Of a stretch of 12,386 bases of DNA, positions 1 to 7,192 are shown piece after piece (the stretch's first letter is position 1; every line of letters starts with the position of its first letter). The stretch lies in assembly GCA_900552325.1 (NCBI GenBank), contig URZG01000040.1:1-12386 (forward strand), in the 5' to 3' direction. Position numbers and translations under genes: made by a program. Under the pieces are notes generated by a model. The model did not search any database and had not been told where the DNA came from. It was given only the letters and a program-made list of their open reading frames with translations. This DNA is from an uncultured Porphyromonadaceae bacterium. GTDB lineage: Bacteria; Bacteroidota; Bacteroidia; Bacteroidales; Muribaculaceae.

Positions 1-1591
1 GCCTCAGTTGCGCGCGGCAGCCATTACAGGGCTACTTCTCTCCCTCTCGGCAGCCCGTGGCCGTTATATCCCCAAAAGGGTTATCGACAGGCTTGAATCA
101 GCCAGGGAGACCGATACATGGCAGTCCGATCTGGAACTCGCCTACAAGGAGTTTGTACGTACCCGTGACACTGACCGCATAACGGCCAAGATACGCGACG
201 AGGTGGTGCCGGAGATGATGAAGCTGCGCCCCGAGATCTCGCGCCGTTTTTCAGGGGAGCTGCCGATGGACCCCGCCGAGATGGAGGAGAACCCGCAGTG
301 GCAGGAGCTGCTCGATAAGTCGGGCGTGACTGACAAGCTCAAGGAGATGAGCGAGATTCAGGAGGACGGCGGCGATGTGATGATGGGAACTTTCTCGCAT
401 CTCAAGTCTTTCCCGTTCTTCCATGAGGTTGCCAACTGGTTCCTCCCGTTCCATACCGACCGTTCGGAACTCGAGGAGGGGGATTCCGGACCTATTAAGG
501 CTCTGGCCGATTTACTCATGGCCATGCCTATGTTGTGCGATTCCGACAAATATTCCATGCTCCTCTCGCTCCAGGCGGCTCCCGAGGCGCAGCGCTCGCT
601 CCTTGTACGACAGATAAACGCCCAGGCGGAGCAGTTCGCGGGGCTTCGTGCCGCCATGCTGAACACCGATCTCACCGACCGGCGCGACCTGGTGCGCAAA
701 CAGGTGCAGAATCTTTTCAGGTTCTTCCGCCTGTACCGCCGTAAGGGGGAGTTCCCCAATCCGTTTGATCTCGGAATAGACCCTGCCGGTGTGGTGGGGC
801 TGGAGTCGTTGTGTGTTCCGGCGCTTTCTGTTGTCGTGGCGGAGTTCTATTTTTCGCATGGTTACTGGCACGACGGGTTGAAGACAGCCCGTGCCATAGA
901 CGGTCTTCAGGCAGCGGCATCCGTGCCCGATTCCCCCGAATATCTTCTTATGCAGCGTATGGGTTTCGCCGCCATGAAGCTCGGTCTGTACACCGAGGCG
1001 CGTGATTACTTCAACCATCTCCTCCTGGTGACACCCGAGAATCCGTGGGTGGTAAAGAATGCTGCCCGGTGCGACATGCAGCTCGGGCTCTACGACGAGG
1101 CTCTCCGGCTGTTCCTGGGGCTGAGCCGTCAGCCGGGATATGGTGAGGATTCCAATCTGGCTCTCTATATCGGCCACTGTTATCTCGAGACCGCTGATTA
1201 CGACAAGGCTGTAAAGGCTTATTTCAAAGCTGAATATCTCGGGGCTAAACCCCGCAAGGTGCTCCGGCAGCTTGCATGGGCGTTGCTGATGAACGGCGAT
1301 GCCGCCCAGGCTCGCCGCTACCTGGAGCGTGCCATGAGTAGCGCCGGTCCCGTGCCTAACGACTATCTCAACCTCGGCCACATCGCCCTGAGCACTGGTG
1401 ATTTCAAGGAAGCCTTAAATTCCTATCGCCTTAATATAGTAAGCCGCCGCGAGAAGGACAATCTCTCGGAAGAGGATGCACGCGAGGCCTTTATCGCTGA
1501 TGTAAGGCAGGATTCCGCCGAGCTTTCACGTCTCGGGATCAGTCCTGATCTGCTTCCGCTGTTGGTTGATTCTCTTTTCTATACCCTCTGA
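1..1591 (+). CDS. Tetratricopeptide-repeat protein, 5' end missing
   Basis: The reading frame is open from the left edge (base 2) to the TGA at 1589-1591. The first possible start is a TTG at base 8, which lies in what reads as the middle of a helical protein, so the true start is almost certainly outside the window. Counting from that TTG there are 527 residues. Roughly 1-300 are mostly helical with no recognised family; an acidic, charged stretch lies near 80-125. Roughly 311-480 hold about five degenerate TPR units with the usual small/aromatic pattern, for example AARDYF near 330, YDEALRLF near 362, YDKAVKAYFKAEYLG near 398 and FKEALNSY near 466. TPR arrays bind other proteins, so a scaffold or adaptor role is plausible, but the partner cannot be told from sequence. 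No membrane segment is visible in the part present. I see no convincing terminator after the stop. The TPR call is firm; the specific function is unknown. Confidence 0.85.
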   Translation, partial: PQLRAAAITGLLLSLSAARGRYIPKRVIDRLESARETDTWQSDLELAYKEFVRTRDTDRITAKIRDEVVPEMMKLRPEISRRFSGELPMDPAEMEENPQWQELLDKSGVTDKLKEMSEIQEDGGDVMMGTFSHLKSFPFFHEVANWFLPFHTDRSELEEGDSGPIKALADLLMAMPMLCDSDKYSMLLSLQAAPEAQRSLLVRQINAQAEQFAGLRAAMLNTDLTDRRDLVRKQVQNLFRFFRLYRRKGEFPNPFDLGIDPAGVVGLESLCVPALSVVVAEFYFSHGYWHDGLKTARAIDGLQAAASVPDSPEYLLMQRMGFAAMKLGLYTEARDYFNHLLLVTPENPWVVKNAARCDMQLGLYDEALRLFLGLSRQPGYGEDSNLALYIGHCYLETADYDKAVKAYFKAEYLGAKPRKVLRQLAWALLMNGDAAQARRYLERAMSSAGPVPNDYLNLGHIALSTGDFKEALNSYRLNIVSRREKDNLSEEDAREAFIADVRQDSAELSRLGISPDLLPLLVDSLFYTL

Positions 1592-1649
1592 GCCTCGCTG
1601 AGAGAGTTTCCCGGGCAGGCAATAATGTAAAATATCTATCAGGCATCTA

Positions 1650-1680
1650 TTGATATTGATGATGAACGGTGCTAAATTTG
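1650..1680 (+). promoter_or_regulatory. Bacteroidota-type promoter for the 529-residue secreted protein
   Basis: TAAATTTG at 1673-1680 fits the TAnnTTTG -7 element exactly. A TTG at 1650-1652 lies 20 bases upstream, the usual position of the -33 element. Transcription would start near 1685, leaving a leader of about 28 bases before the ATG at 1713. The promoter therefore lies inside the in-frame upstream extension of the next gene, which argues against a start at the TTG at 1650. Confidence 0.7.
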
Positions 1681-1712
1681 CACGCTATTATCATAAAATA
1701 CTCATTGTGCGT

Positions 1713-3302
1713 ATGAATAGATTTTTTACTGCATTGTTTGCCGGGCTTATTGTGCCCGTTTCGTTGACTTTCGCTGCTGAAACGAAAATTCCTGAAAAAG
1801 TTATGGCGCAACTCCGCGGGATGGCTGCTGCCAAGGCCGCTGAAACGCAAGGCGAGAGTATGGATCTCTCGCGCAGCTGCATCAGCTACGTCAATGTCGG
1901 AGGATTTTCCGCGCATCAGGATAATATCGGTAGCGTTGCATGCCTTGTCAAGAGTGACGACGGCTCCTGTTCGCTGGTTTATCCCGTTTCCGAAATGACT
2001 ACGGAACCTATTACCGGCACTATTTCGGACGATAAGGTAACCTTTACACTTCCGCAGGTTGTAAGAACCGTGACGATAGAGGAGGAGGGCAAGGATGTGA
2101 CCTATAATATCGTGGTGGCCGCTTTCTCCGAACAGAAGGTCGATGATGAATATGTTACCTGGCTGGCTGACAAAAATCAGACTGTGATTTTCAATCTTGA
2201 GGCCGACGGCTCGCTCAAGGCTGTCGACACATCGCTGATGATCGGCGTAGGTATCGACATGGGTGAAGACGGCCTGCAGTGGACCGGCTTCGGGGATGTG
2301 GATATCGCCATGAAGCCTATGACGGCCCGACCGGTAGAGCTGCCCGCCGACATTTCCGTAGAAAACTATGTTGTCCGCAGTTTCGATTCTCCTTTTATCG
2401 CACGTGTGGGCTTCGACGGCGATGACGTGTATGTGCAGGGCCTGATATCATCACTTCCCGACGGCTGGATAAAAGGGAAGCTCGCCGACGGCAAAGTGAC
2501 ATTCGCCAACGGCCAGTATCTGGGAATCGCCCAGACCTTCAATACCTTCCGGAATTATGCCTATTGCGTAGTGACAACGAAGGACTATGATTCCGATTTC
2601 AATGAAGTCTATGCCCCCGTCGAACCTGAATTTGAAGTGACATACGATGCCGACGACAAGAGTTTCTCATTCGCTTCCAACCAGGTGGTATGCATGAATC
2701 TCGATCCCGAGGAGCTTTCTTTCCGCTCCTCAATGGAGTTCGTGTCACTCGAATACCGCGGAATGTTCGAGCCGACCACTCCTCCCGACCCGCAGATAGA
2801 TTATTTCGACGCGTATGATCCCGATTCGGGGTACGGTGAAATCGACTTCACCATGCCCGACGAGGGTGCCGACGGCAAAGTCCTCGATTTCAACAGCTAT
2901 TATTATAACCTGATTGTCGACGGCGAGGTCTATGAGGTGACTCCCGCTGTCTATCCAGCGGTTACCGAGGCCATGACCGACATCCCGTACACTTTCTCCG
3001 ACAACAACGATATCTATGCCTATTCCGAAGGGTATCATATCCTCTACTTCCGCATCCCTGAGTATCGTACGATCGCTCTCCAGTCGGTCTACACGATTGA
3101 CGGAGTGACAAACCGGAGTGCCGTAGTTCTTGCCGGAGAGTCGGCGCTGACAGATAAGGTCGCAGACCTTTCGCCGGTTGTAAGCGAGGAATATTTCGAC
3201 CTTTCCGGCCGTGCCGTATCATCCCGCTCAACTGGACTCCTCATCCGTCGCGTGACCCGTGCCGACGGATCGGTGGAGACCTCCAAGACTGTCGTGCGTT
3301 GA
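1713..3302 (+). CDS. Secreted beta-rich protein with C-terminal sorting-like domain, function unknown
   Basis: The product is 529 residues from the ATG at 1713. I chose this start because it gives a clean signal peptide (MNRFFTALFAGL..., with likely cleavage after FAA near residue 22) and because the promoter overlaps the in-frame codons upstream. The mature protein is acidic and predicted to be mostly beta strand. Three similar stretches of the type G-x-(I/L)-x-D-D/G-K-x-(T/S)-F-x(5)-Q recur near residues 102-118, 253-270 and 307-325, suggesting repeated beta modules. Residues about 365-475 form another module (YYYNLIVDGEVYEVTP ... IPYTFSDNNDIY ... LQSVYTIDGVTNRS). From memory this pattern recurs in secreted proteins of gut Bacteroidales without a known function. 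The end, EYFDLSGRAV ... GLLIRRV ... TVVR, resembles a type IX secretion type A sorting domain. The gene has its own promoter and terminator, so it is probably monocistronic. I do not recognise an enzymatic motif. Secretion is well supported; the role is unknown. Confidence 0.8.
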   Translation: MNRFFTALFAGLIVPVSLTFAAETKIPEKVMAQLRGMAAAKAAETQGESMDLSRSCISYVNVGGFSAHQDNIGSVACLVKSDDGSCSLVYPVSEMTTEPITGTISDDKVTFTLPQVVRTVTIEEEGKDVTYNIVVAAFSEQKVDDEYVTWLADKNQTVIFNLEADGSLKAVDTSLMIGVGIDMGEDGLQWTGFGDVDIAMKPMTARPVELPADISVENYVVRSFDSPFIARVGFDGDDVYVQGLISSLPDGWIKGKLADGKVTFANGQYLGIAQTFNTFRNYAYCVVTTKDYDSDFNEVYAPVEPEFEVTYDADDKSFSFASNQVVCMNLDPEELSFRSSMEFVSLEYRGMFEPTTPPDPQIDYFDAYDPDSGYGEIDFTMPDEGADGKVLDFNSYYYNLIVDGEVYEVTPAVYPAVTEAMTDIPYTFSDNNDIYAYSEGYHILYFRIPEYRTIALQSVYTIDGVTNRSAVVLAGESALTDKVADLSPVVSEEYFDLSGRAVSSRSTGLLIRRVTRADGSVETSKTVVR

Positions 3303-3345
3303 TTCTGGCCCGCATGCGGAACATGCACTGAAAGATAACTGCTGC

Positions 3346-3395
3346 GCGCATCCGGATTGCAATGGAGGCAATTCGGATGCGCCTCTTTTTCTTTT
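3346..3395 (+). terminator. Intrinsic terminator after the secreted protein gene
   Basis: A 15-base inverted repeat (3346-3360 with 3368-3382, pairing throughout with one G-U wobble) encloses a 7-base loop. It is followed by a T-rich tail (TCTTTTTCTTTT, ending at 3395). It closes the secreted-protein transcript 44 bases after its stop codon. Confidence 0.85.
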
Positions 3396-3424
3396 GGGAT
3401 AAAGCGGGAAAATCCGTAACTTTG
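3393..3424 (+). promoter_or_regulatory. Bacteroidota-type promoter for the DUF4293-MFS unit
   Basis: TAACTTTG at 3417-3424 matches the TAnnTTTG -7 element, and TTTG at 3393-3396 matches the -33 element with a 20-base spacer. The predicted transcript starts near 3430 and has a leader of about 60 bases before the ATG at 3490. The -33 box falls within the T-rich tail of the preceding terminator. Confidence 0.75.
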
Positions 3425-3489
3425 CCACAGTAAACACGCGCGCCCTGATTCCGCGCCGTTTTCACTGACAATCGCTTTAGAACTATCTT

Positions 3490-3915
3490 ATGGTAATACA
3501 GAGATTACAATCGCTTTGGCTCCTTTTCGCCGCAGTCCTCATGGGGCTTTTCTGCTTCATGCCTATGTTTCTTGTCGTGGATAATTCCGCTCCGGAACAT
3601 CAGTTCGTCATGCCGGCCGATATGCCTGTATTCATGGTCGTCAGCGGGGTGGTGGCGCTTCTCCTTTTCATTGCCATCTTCCTGTATAAGAACACACGCC
3701 GGCAGAAGACTGTAATCCTCGTGTCGTTATTCCTTATCGTGGCCTGTTGCGTGGCCGAGGTGTGCGTCTACATGGGGTGGGGAGGCATCGCACTCCCTCT
3801 TAAATGGCAGGGAAGCGCTTTCCTGCTCCTGGGAGCGTTACTTTTCGCTATAATGGCTTACTGCGGCATACGCAAGGACGAGAACCTGCTTCGCGCCGCC
3901 GACCGCCTCCGTTGA
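3490..3915 (+). CDS. DUF4293 family four-helix membrane protein
   Basis: The 141-residue product begins MVIQRLQSLWLL, close to the MIQRIQ-type opening I know from the DUF4293 family of Bacteroidota. It has four hydrophobic segments at about 8-29, 46-66, 74-95 and 107-126. The cytoplasm-facing tail IRKDENLLRAADRLR is also typical of the family. Its length fits a full member. The ATG at 3490 is the only sensible start, since the protein begins at the conserved N-terminal motif. No function is established for the family; it is an inner-membrane protein. It is the first gene of a unit with the transporter that begins 16 bases after its stop, so the two are probably co-transcribed. There is no Shine-Dalgarno sequence, as is normal in this phylum. 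Confidence 0.85.
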   Translation: MVIQRLQSLWLLFAAVLMGLFCFMPMFLVVDNSAPEHQFVMPADMPVFMVVSGVVALLLFIAIFLYKNTRRQKTVILVSLFLIVACCVAEVCVYMGWGGIALPLKWQGSAFLLLGALLFAIMAYCGIRKDENLLRAADRLR

Positions 3916-3931
3916 ATCTCATTCCCGTTTT

Positions 3932-5167
3932 ATGGCAAAAAAGGTTAATGGCGAGCCATTACCCGCAACCGATACCGCTGCGAGCGAGAAGCTCTGGAAT
4001 TTCAACTACTGTATGGCAATGACCAGCAATTTCCTGCTGTTCTTTGCCTTTTATATACTTACGCCCCTCCTCCCGATATACCTTGACGCGCAGTTCGCCG
4101 CCGACAAACATATCATGGGGGTGGTGTTGTCGGGGTATGTCGTGGCGTGCCTGGTGGTACGTCCTTTCAGCGGTTTCATCGTCGACAGCTTCGACCGCCG
4201 CAAGGTGCTTCTTTGCTGCTTCTTTTTCTTTTTCGTTTGTTTCCTCGGTTATGTGGGGGCGGGAACTCTGCTGCTTTTCGCCATCATACGTACGGTGCAC
4301 GGACTCCCTTTCGGCGCCGTGACAGTGGCCAATTCCACAGTGGCGATAGACTCGCTCCCGTCGCGCCACCGCAACGTCGGTATCGGCTATTATGGACTGA
4401 GCAACAATCTCGCCATGGCCTTCGCTCCCTCGGCAGGGATATGGATATATTCGGCCACCGGTAATTTCGAGCTTCTTTTCTGGCTCGCTTTCGTTCTGGC
4501 CATGACCGGATTCGCATGCGTGTACTTCATAAGACTCCCGAAACGTGCCGCAGTGCGCGACAAACAGCCGCTGTCGCTCGACCGCTTTTTCCTTACGCGT
4601 GCGTGGATGATGGCGCTGAACATCACTTTTTTCGCTGTCTGCTGGGGGATAATGAGCAATTATGTGGCCATTTACGGCAAGGAGCGACTGGGGATAACCG
4701 ACGGCACGGGGTTGTTTTTCATGATACTGTCTTTCGGCCTGTTTGCCTCGAGACTCTACGGCTCCCGCTCCCTGAAGAGAGGACGCCTTACTCAGAACGC
4801 CATCACCGGCACATTGCTGTCGCTCTGCGGCTACACTCTCTTCGCGGCTGTGGCGGCTCCATGGGCATACTATCTTTCGGCCCTCCTTATCGGGCTCGGT
4901 AACGGCCACATGTATCCGGCTTTCCTCAATATGTTCATCTCCGTGGCGCGCAACGACCAGCGCGGCACTGCCAATTCGTCGATTCTTACCTCATGGGATG
5001 TCGGGATGGGTCTCGGTATCCTGCTCGGTGGTCTCCTGGTGGATTTCTGCTCCTACGGGTGGGCATTCTGGACGGCCGCCCTGCTGCAGTGTGGCGGAAC
5101 CCTCATGATGATACTGTGCACCCGCCGTTTCTTCCTCGCGCGACGTCTTAACAAGGAGACATTCTAA
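3932..5167 (+). CDS. Major facilitator superfamily transporter
   Basis: The 411-residue product has about twelve hydrophobic segments beginning near residue 29, the normal size for a single-subunit secondary transporter in the inner membrane. The loop between helices 2 and 3 carries the family's motif A as GFIVDSFDRRK (81-91), including the conserved Gly, Asp and basic residues. SLPSRHRNVGIGYYGLSNN (141-159) resembles the helix 4-5 loop of drug- and sugar-efflux members. A hydrophilic central loop lies near 202-220 (LPKRAAVRDKQPLSLDR). The likely mechanism is proton-driven transport, probably export, but the substrate cannot be read from sequence. The ATG at 3932 lies 16 bases after the DUF4293 gene, consistent with one transcript. 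After the stop only weak inverted repeats are seen. The superfamily call is secure; the substrate is unknown. Confidence 0.88.
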   Translation: MAKKVNGEPLPATDTAASEKLWNFNYCMAMTSNFLLFFAFYILTPLLPIYLDAQFAADKHIMGVVLSGYVVACLVVRPFSGFIVDSFDRRKVLLCCFFFFFVCFLGYVGAGTLLLFAIIRTVHGLPFGAVTVANSTVAIDSLPSRHRNVGIGYYGLSNNLAMAFAPSAGIWIYSATGNFELLFWLAFVLAMTGFACVYFIRLPKRAAVRDKQPLSLDRFFLTRAWMMALNITFFAVCWGIMSNYVAIYGKERLGITDGTGLFFMILSFGLFASRLYGSRSLKRGRLTQNAITGTLLSLCGYTLFAAVAAPWAYYLSALLIGLGNGHMYPAFLNMFISVARNDQRGTANSSILTSWDVGMGLGILLGGLLVDFCSYGWAFWTAALLQCGGTLMMILCTRRFFLARRLNKETF

Positions 5168-5300
5168 CAGTCTGATTCATACCTCAGGCGGTTCTGACAC
5201 GTCACGGAATATGCCCCGGGGTGAACCACATGACGTACAAACGTGTTTTTAAACAGTAAATATTTGACACAAAAAAAATCCATAATTGGTAATTTATTCA

Positions 5301-5308
5301 TATATTTG
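5301..5308 (+). promoter_or_regulatory. Probable -7 element of the glutamate dehydrogenase promoter
   Basis: TATATTTG matches TAnnTTTG and would place the transcript start near 5313, with a leader of about 50 bases. No TTG sits at the expected -33 distance; the nearest are at 5264-5266 and 5286-5288. The promoter may depend on an activator or be weak. The surrounding 5168-5366 gap is AT-rich on its right side. Its left side holds short palindromes such as CCCCGGGG at 5214-5221. Confidence 0.5.
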
Positions 5309-5366
5309 CCACCGGTTAACATTTAGTGCCTAAAAAGACACCTTAATCTTTTATCTTTTTTGAGAT

Positions 5367-6704
5367 ATGGATATTAATAATATCATGAGCACCCTGGAAG
5401 CCAAGCATCCGGGTGAGAAGGAATACCTCCAGGCTGTACGTGAGGTGCTCCTGTCGGTCGCTGACGTCTACAACCAGCATCCCGAGTTCGAGAAAAACAA
5501 AATTATCGAGCGCATGGTTGAGCCCGACCGTATCTTCACTTTCCGTGTGAACTGGATCGACGACCGTGGCGATGTGCAGACCAACCTCGGCTACCGCGTG
5601 CAGTTCAATAACGCTATCGGCCCGTACAAGGGCGGTATCCGCTTCCATGCTTCTGTAAACCTCTCCATCCTGAAGTTCCTCGGTTTCGAGCAGACCTTCA
5701 AGAACGCGCTCACCACTCTCCCGATGGGTGGCGCCAAGGGCGGTTCCGACTTCTCGCCCCGCGGTAAGAGCGACCGCGAGATCATGCGTTTCTGCCAGGC
5801 GTTCATTCTCGAGCTCTGGCGTAACCTCGGTCCCGATCAGGATGTTCCCGCCGGCGATATAGGCGTTGGCGGCCGCGAAGTGGGCTACATGTACGGTATG
5901 TACAAGAAACTCACCCGCGAATGTACCGGCACCTTCACCGGCAAGGGCTTCGACTTCGGCGGTTCGCGCCTGCGTCCCGAAGCTACCGGTTTCGGCGCAC
6001 TTTATTTCGTTCAGAACATGCTCGCCGTAAAGGGTGAGGACCTCAAGGGCAAGACTGTTGCCATTTCAGGTTTCGGCAATGTGGCCTGGGGTGCCGCCAC
6101 CAAGGCTACCGAACTCGGTGCCAAGGTTGTCACCATCTCCGGTCCCGACGGATATATATATGATCCCGAAGGTATCTCCGGCGAGAAGATCAAATATATG
6201 CTTGAACTCCGTGCCTCCGGCAATGACATCGTAGCTCCATACGCTGAGGAGTTCCCCGGCTCCACTTTCTTCCCCGGACGCAAACCCTGGGAACAGAAAG
6301 TAGACATCTGCCTCCCCTGCGCTACACAGAATGAGGTGTCAGGCGAAGATGCCAAACAGATCGTAGCCAACGGCGTGCAGCTCGTTGCCGAGGTATCCAA
6401 CATGGGATGCACCCCCGAGGCCATCGACTGCTTCATCGAGAACAAGCTCAACTATGCTCCCGGCAAGGCTGTCAACGCCGGCGGTGTGGCATGTTCCGGT
6501 CTTGAAATGACACAGGATGCCGAGCACCTCCAGTGGACTGCCGAGGAGGTCGATGCCAAACTGCATCAGATCATGGCTTCCATCCATGAGCAGTGCGTGG
6601 CTTACGGCCAGCAGCCCGACGGCTATCTCAACTATATGAAGGGAGCCAATATCGCAGGCTTCATGAAGGTTGCCACAGCCATGATGGAACAGGGCGTCAT
6701 CTGA
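5367..6704 (+). CDS. gdhA: Glutamate dehydrogenase (hexameric class, 445 residues)
   Basis: This cytoplasmic enzyme interconverts glutamate with 2-oxoglutarate and ammonia, using NAD(H) or NADP(H). The length fits the roughly 450-residue hexameric bacterial class. Substrate and catalytic residues align with the well-studied clostridial enzyme: K88 in PYKGGIRFH, K112 in FKNAL, K124 in PMGGAKGG, D164 in VPAGDIGVGGRE, and S377 in GGVACSGLEM. The nucleotide-binding Rossmann motif is GFGNVA at 235-240. F236, P260 and D261 (in SGPDGYIYD) match the NAD-type clostridial enzyme rather than the S/S/D pattern I remember from NADP-type Bacteroides GdhA. NAD-linked or dual use, as in Bacteroides GdhB, is therefore possible, and the symbol gdhA is by family only. 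The ATG at 5367 starts a normal N-terminus (MDINNIMSTLEAKHPG). It is a single-gene unit with its own terminator. Confidence 0.96.
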   Translation: MDINNIMSTLEAKHPGEKEYLQAVREVLLSVADVYNQHPEFEKNKIIERMVEPDRIFTFRVNWIDDRGDVQTNLGYRVQFNNAIGPYKGGIRFHASVNLSILKFLGFEQTFKNALTTLPMGGAKGGSDFSPRGKSDREIMRFCQAFILELWRNLGPDQDVPAGDIGVGGREVGYMYGMYKKLTRECTGTFTGKGFDFGGSRLRPEATGFGALYFVQNMLAVKGEDLKGKTVAISGFGNVAWGAATKATELGAKVVTISGPDGYIYDPEGISGEKIKYMLELRASGNDIVAPYAEEFPGSTFFPGRKPWEQKVDICLPCATQNEVSGEDAKQIVANGVQLVAEVSNMGCTPEAIDCFIENKLNYAPGKAVNAGGVACSGLEMTQDAEHLQWTAEEVDAKLHQIMASIHEQCVAYGQQPDGYLNYMKGANIAGFMKVATAMMEQGVI

Positions 6705-6737
6705 TACCGTAATATATTTACTGTCTACAATAACTGT

Positions 6738-6771
6738 GAGAGCGTGCCATATTCCGGCGCGCTCTCTTTTT
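6738..6771 (+). terminator. Intrinsic terminator of the glutamate dehydrogenase gene
   Basis: An 11-base stem (6738-6748 with 6756-6766, one G-U wobble) with a 7-base loop is followed directly by TTTTT at 6767-6771. It lies 33 bases after the stop codon. Confidence 0.88.
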
Positions 6772-7192
6772 ATGCATACGGATTTTATACATACGGAGAG
6801 AATATTCTGACCCGCGTGTATCTCCCTTATGGCTACAATATTCGACAAAAATTCACAAATCGTAACTTTTACATAGAAAAAGTGAACGAGAAATTTGGAT
6901 AATAATGCGGTGAGAGCGTATCTTTGTGGCGGTATATGTGGTCGTTTTGTGGAACTTTTGTTTATAAAACGCATAGACTTCAATCTTTTTGGTGAACAGC
7001 GTGATTTTGCGGTTTTATATTTTGAAAACCGGTCGGAATTGTCGTGATGTTTGTCGCGGAATGTAGTTCGATGGATTTTTGATTCCGAGAGTATATAGTG
7101 CATACCATGACTGTCGGTGAAAGAAAATTTTCAGCCTGATACCGGAAACACATGTGATTACAAGATTTTAACCTAAAATCCAGCAGTTATCT
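6772..7192 (+). other. AT-rich intergenic region and long leader without a convincing gene
   Basis: This stretch is much richer in A and T than its neighbours. It contains a short direct repeat (CATACGGA at about 6774 and 6791), the promoter described separately, and a predicted leader of about 260 bases. Within the leader, C-G-G-T-T-T-T at 7010-7016 can pair with its complement at 7025-7031 around an 8-base loop. No T tract follows, so it is not a terminator. Small ATG frames of 10 to 19 codons occur (for example at 6936), but none has coding character. I see no tRNA fold or known riboswitch core. It may be a plain untranslated leader, a regulatory leader or a small RNA gene. Confidence 0.5.
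6894..6926 (+). promoter_or_regulatory. Bacteroidota-type promoter far upstream of the 1510-residue gene
   Basis: TATCTTTG at 6919-6926 fits the TAnnTTTG -7 element. TTTG at 6894-6897 fits the -33 element with a 21-base spacer. It is the best promoter in the gap. Transcription from near 6931 would leave about 260 untranslated bases before the ATG at 7193. No equally good element was seen closer to the gene. Confidence 0.65.

Noticed and set aside
512..1381. Minus-strand open frame of 289 codons inside the TPR gene
   Set aside because: Shadow of a GC-rich coding frame; the composition (many His, Arg and Glu) and lack of motifs are typical of antisense translation.
5190..5250. Possible terminator after the transporter (ACACGT at 5197 with ACGTGTTTTT at 5241; also GGTTC/GAACC and ACGTCA/TGACGT pairs)
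   Set aside because: Stems are only 5-7 bases, loops are long, and the pairs conflict with each other, so I do not call a terminator.
6936..6995. Small frame of 19 codons starting just after the predicted transcript start
   Set aside because: No ribosome signal, Trp/Phe/Cys-rich random-looking translation, and too short to support without conservation.
6339..7103. Minus-strand open frame of 254 codons across the end of glutamate dehydrogenase and the gap
   Set aside because: It is antisense to a certain gene over much of its length, its translation has no family resemblance, and the part in the gap reads through a terminator and promoter.
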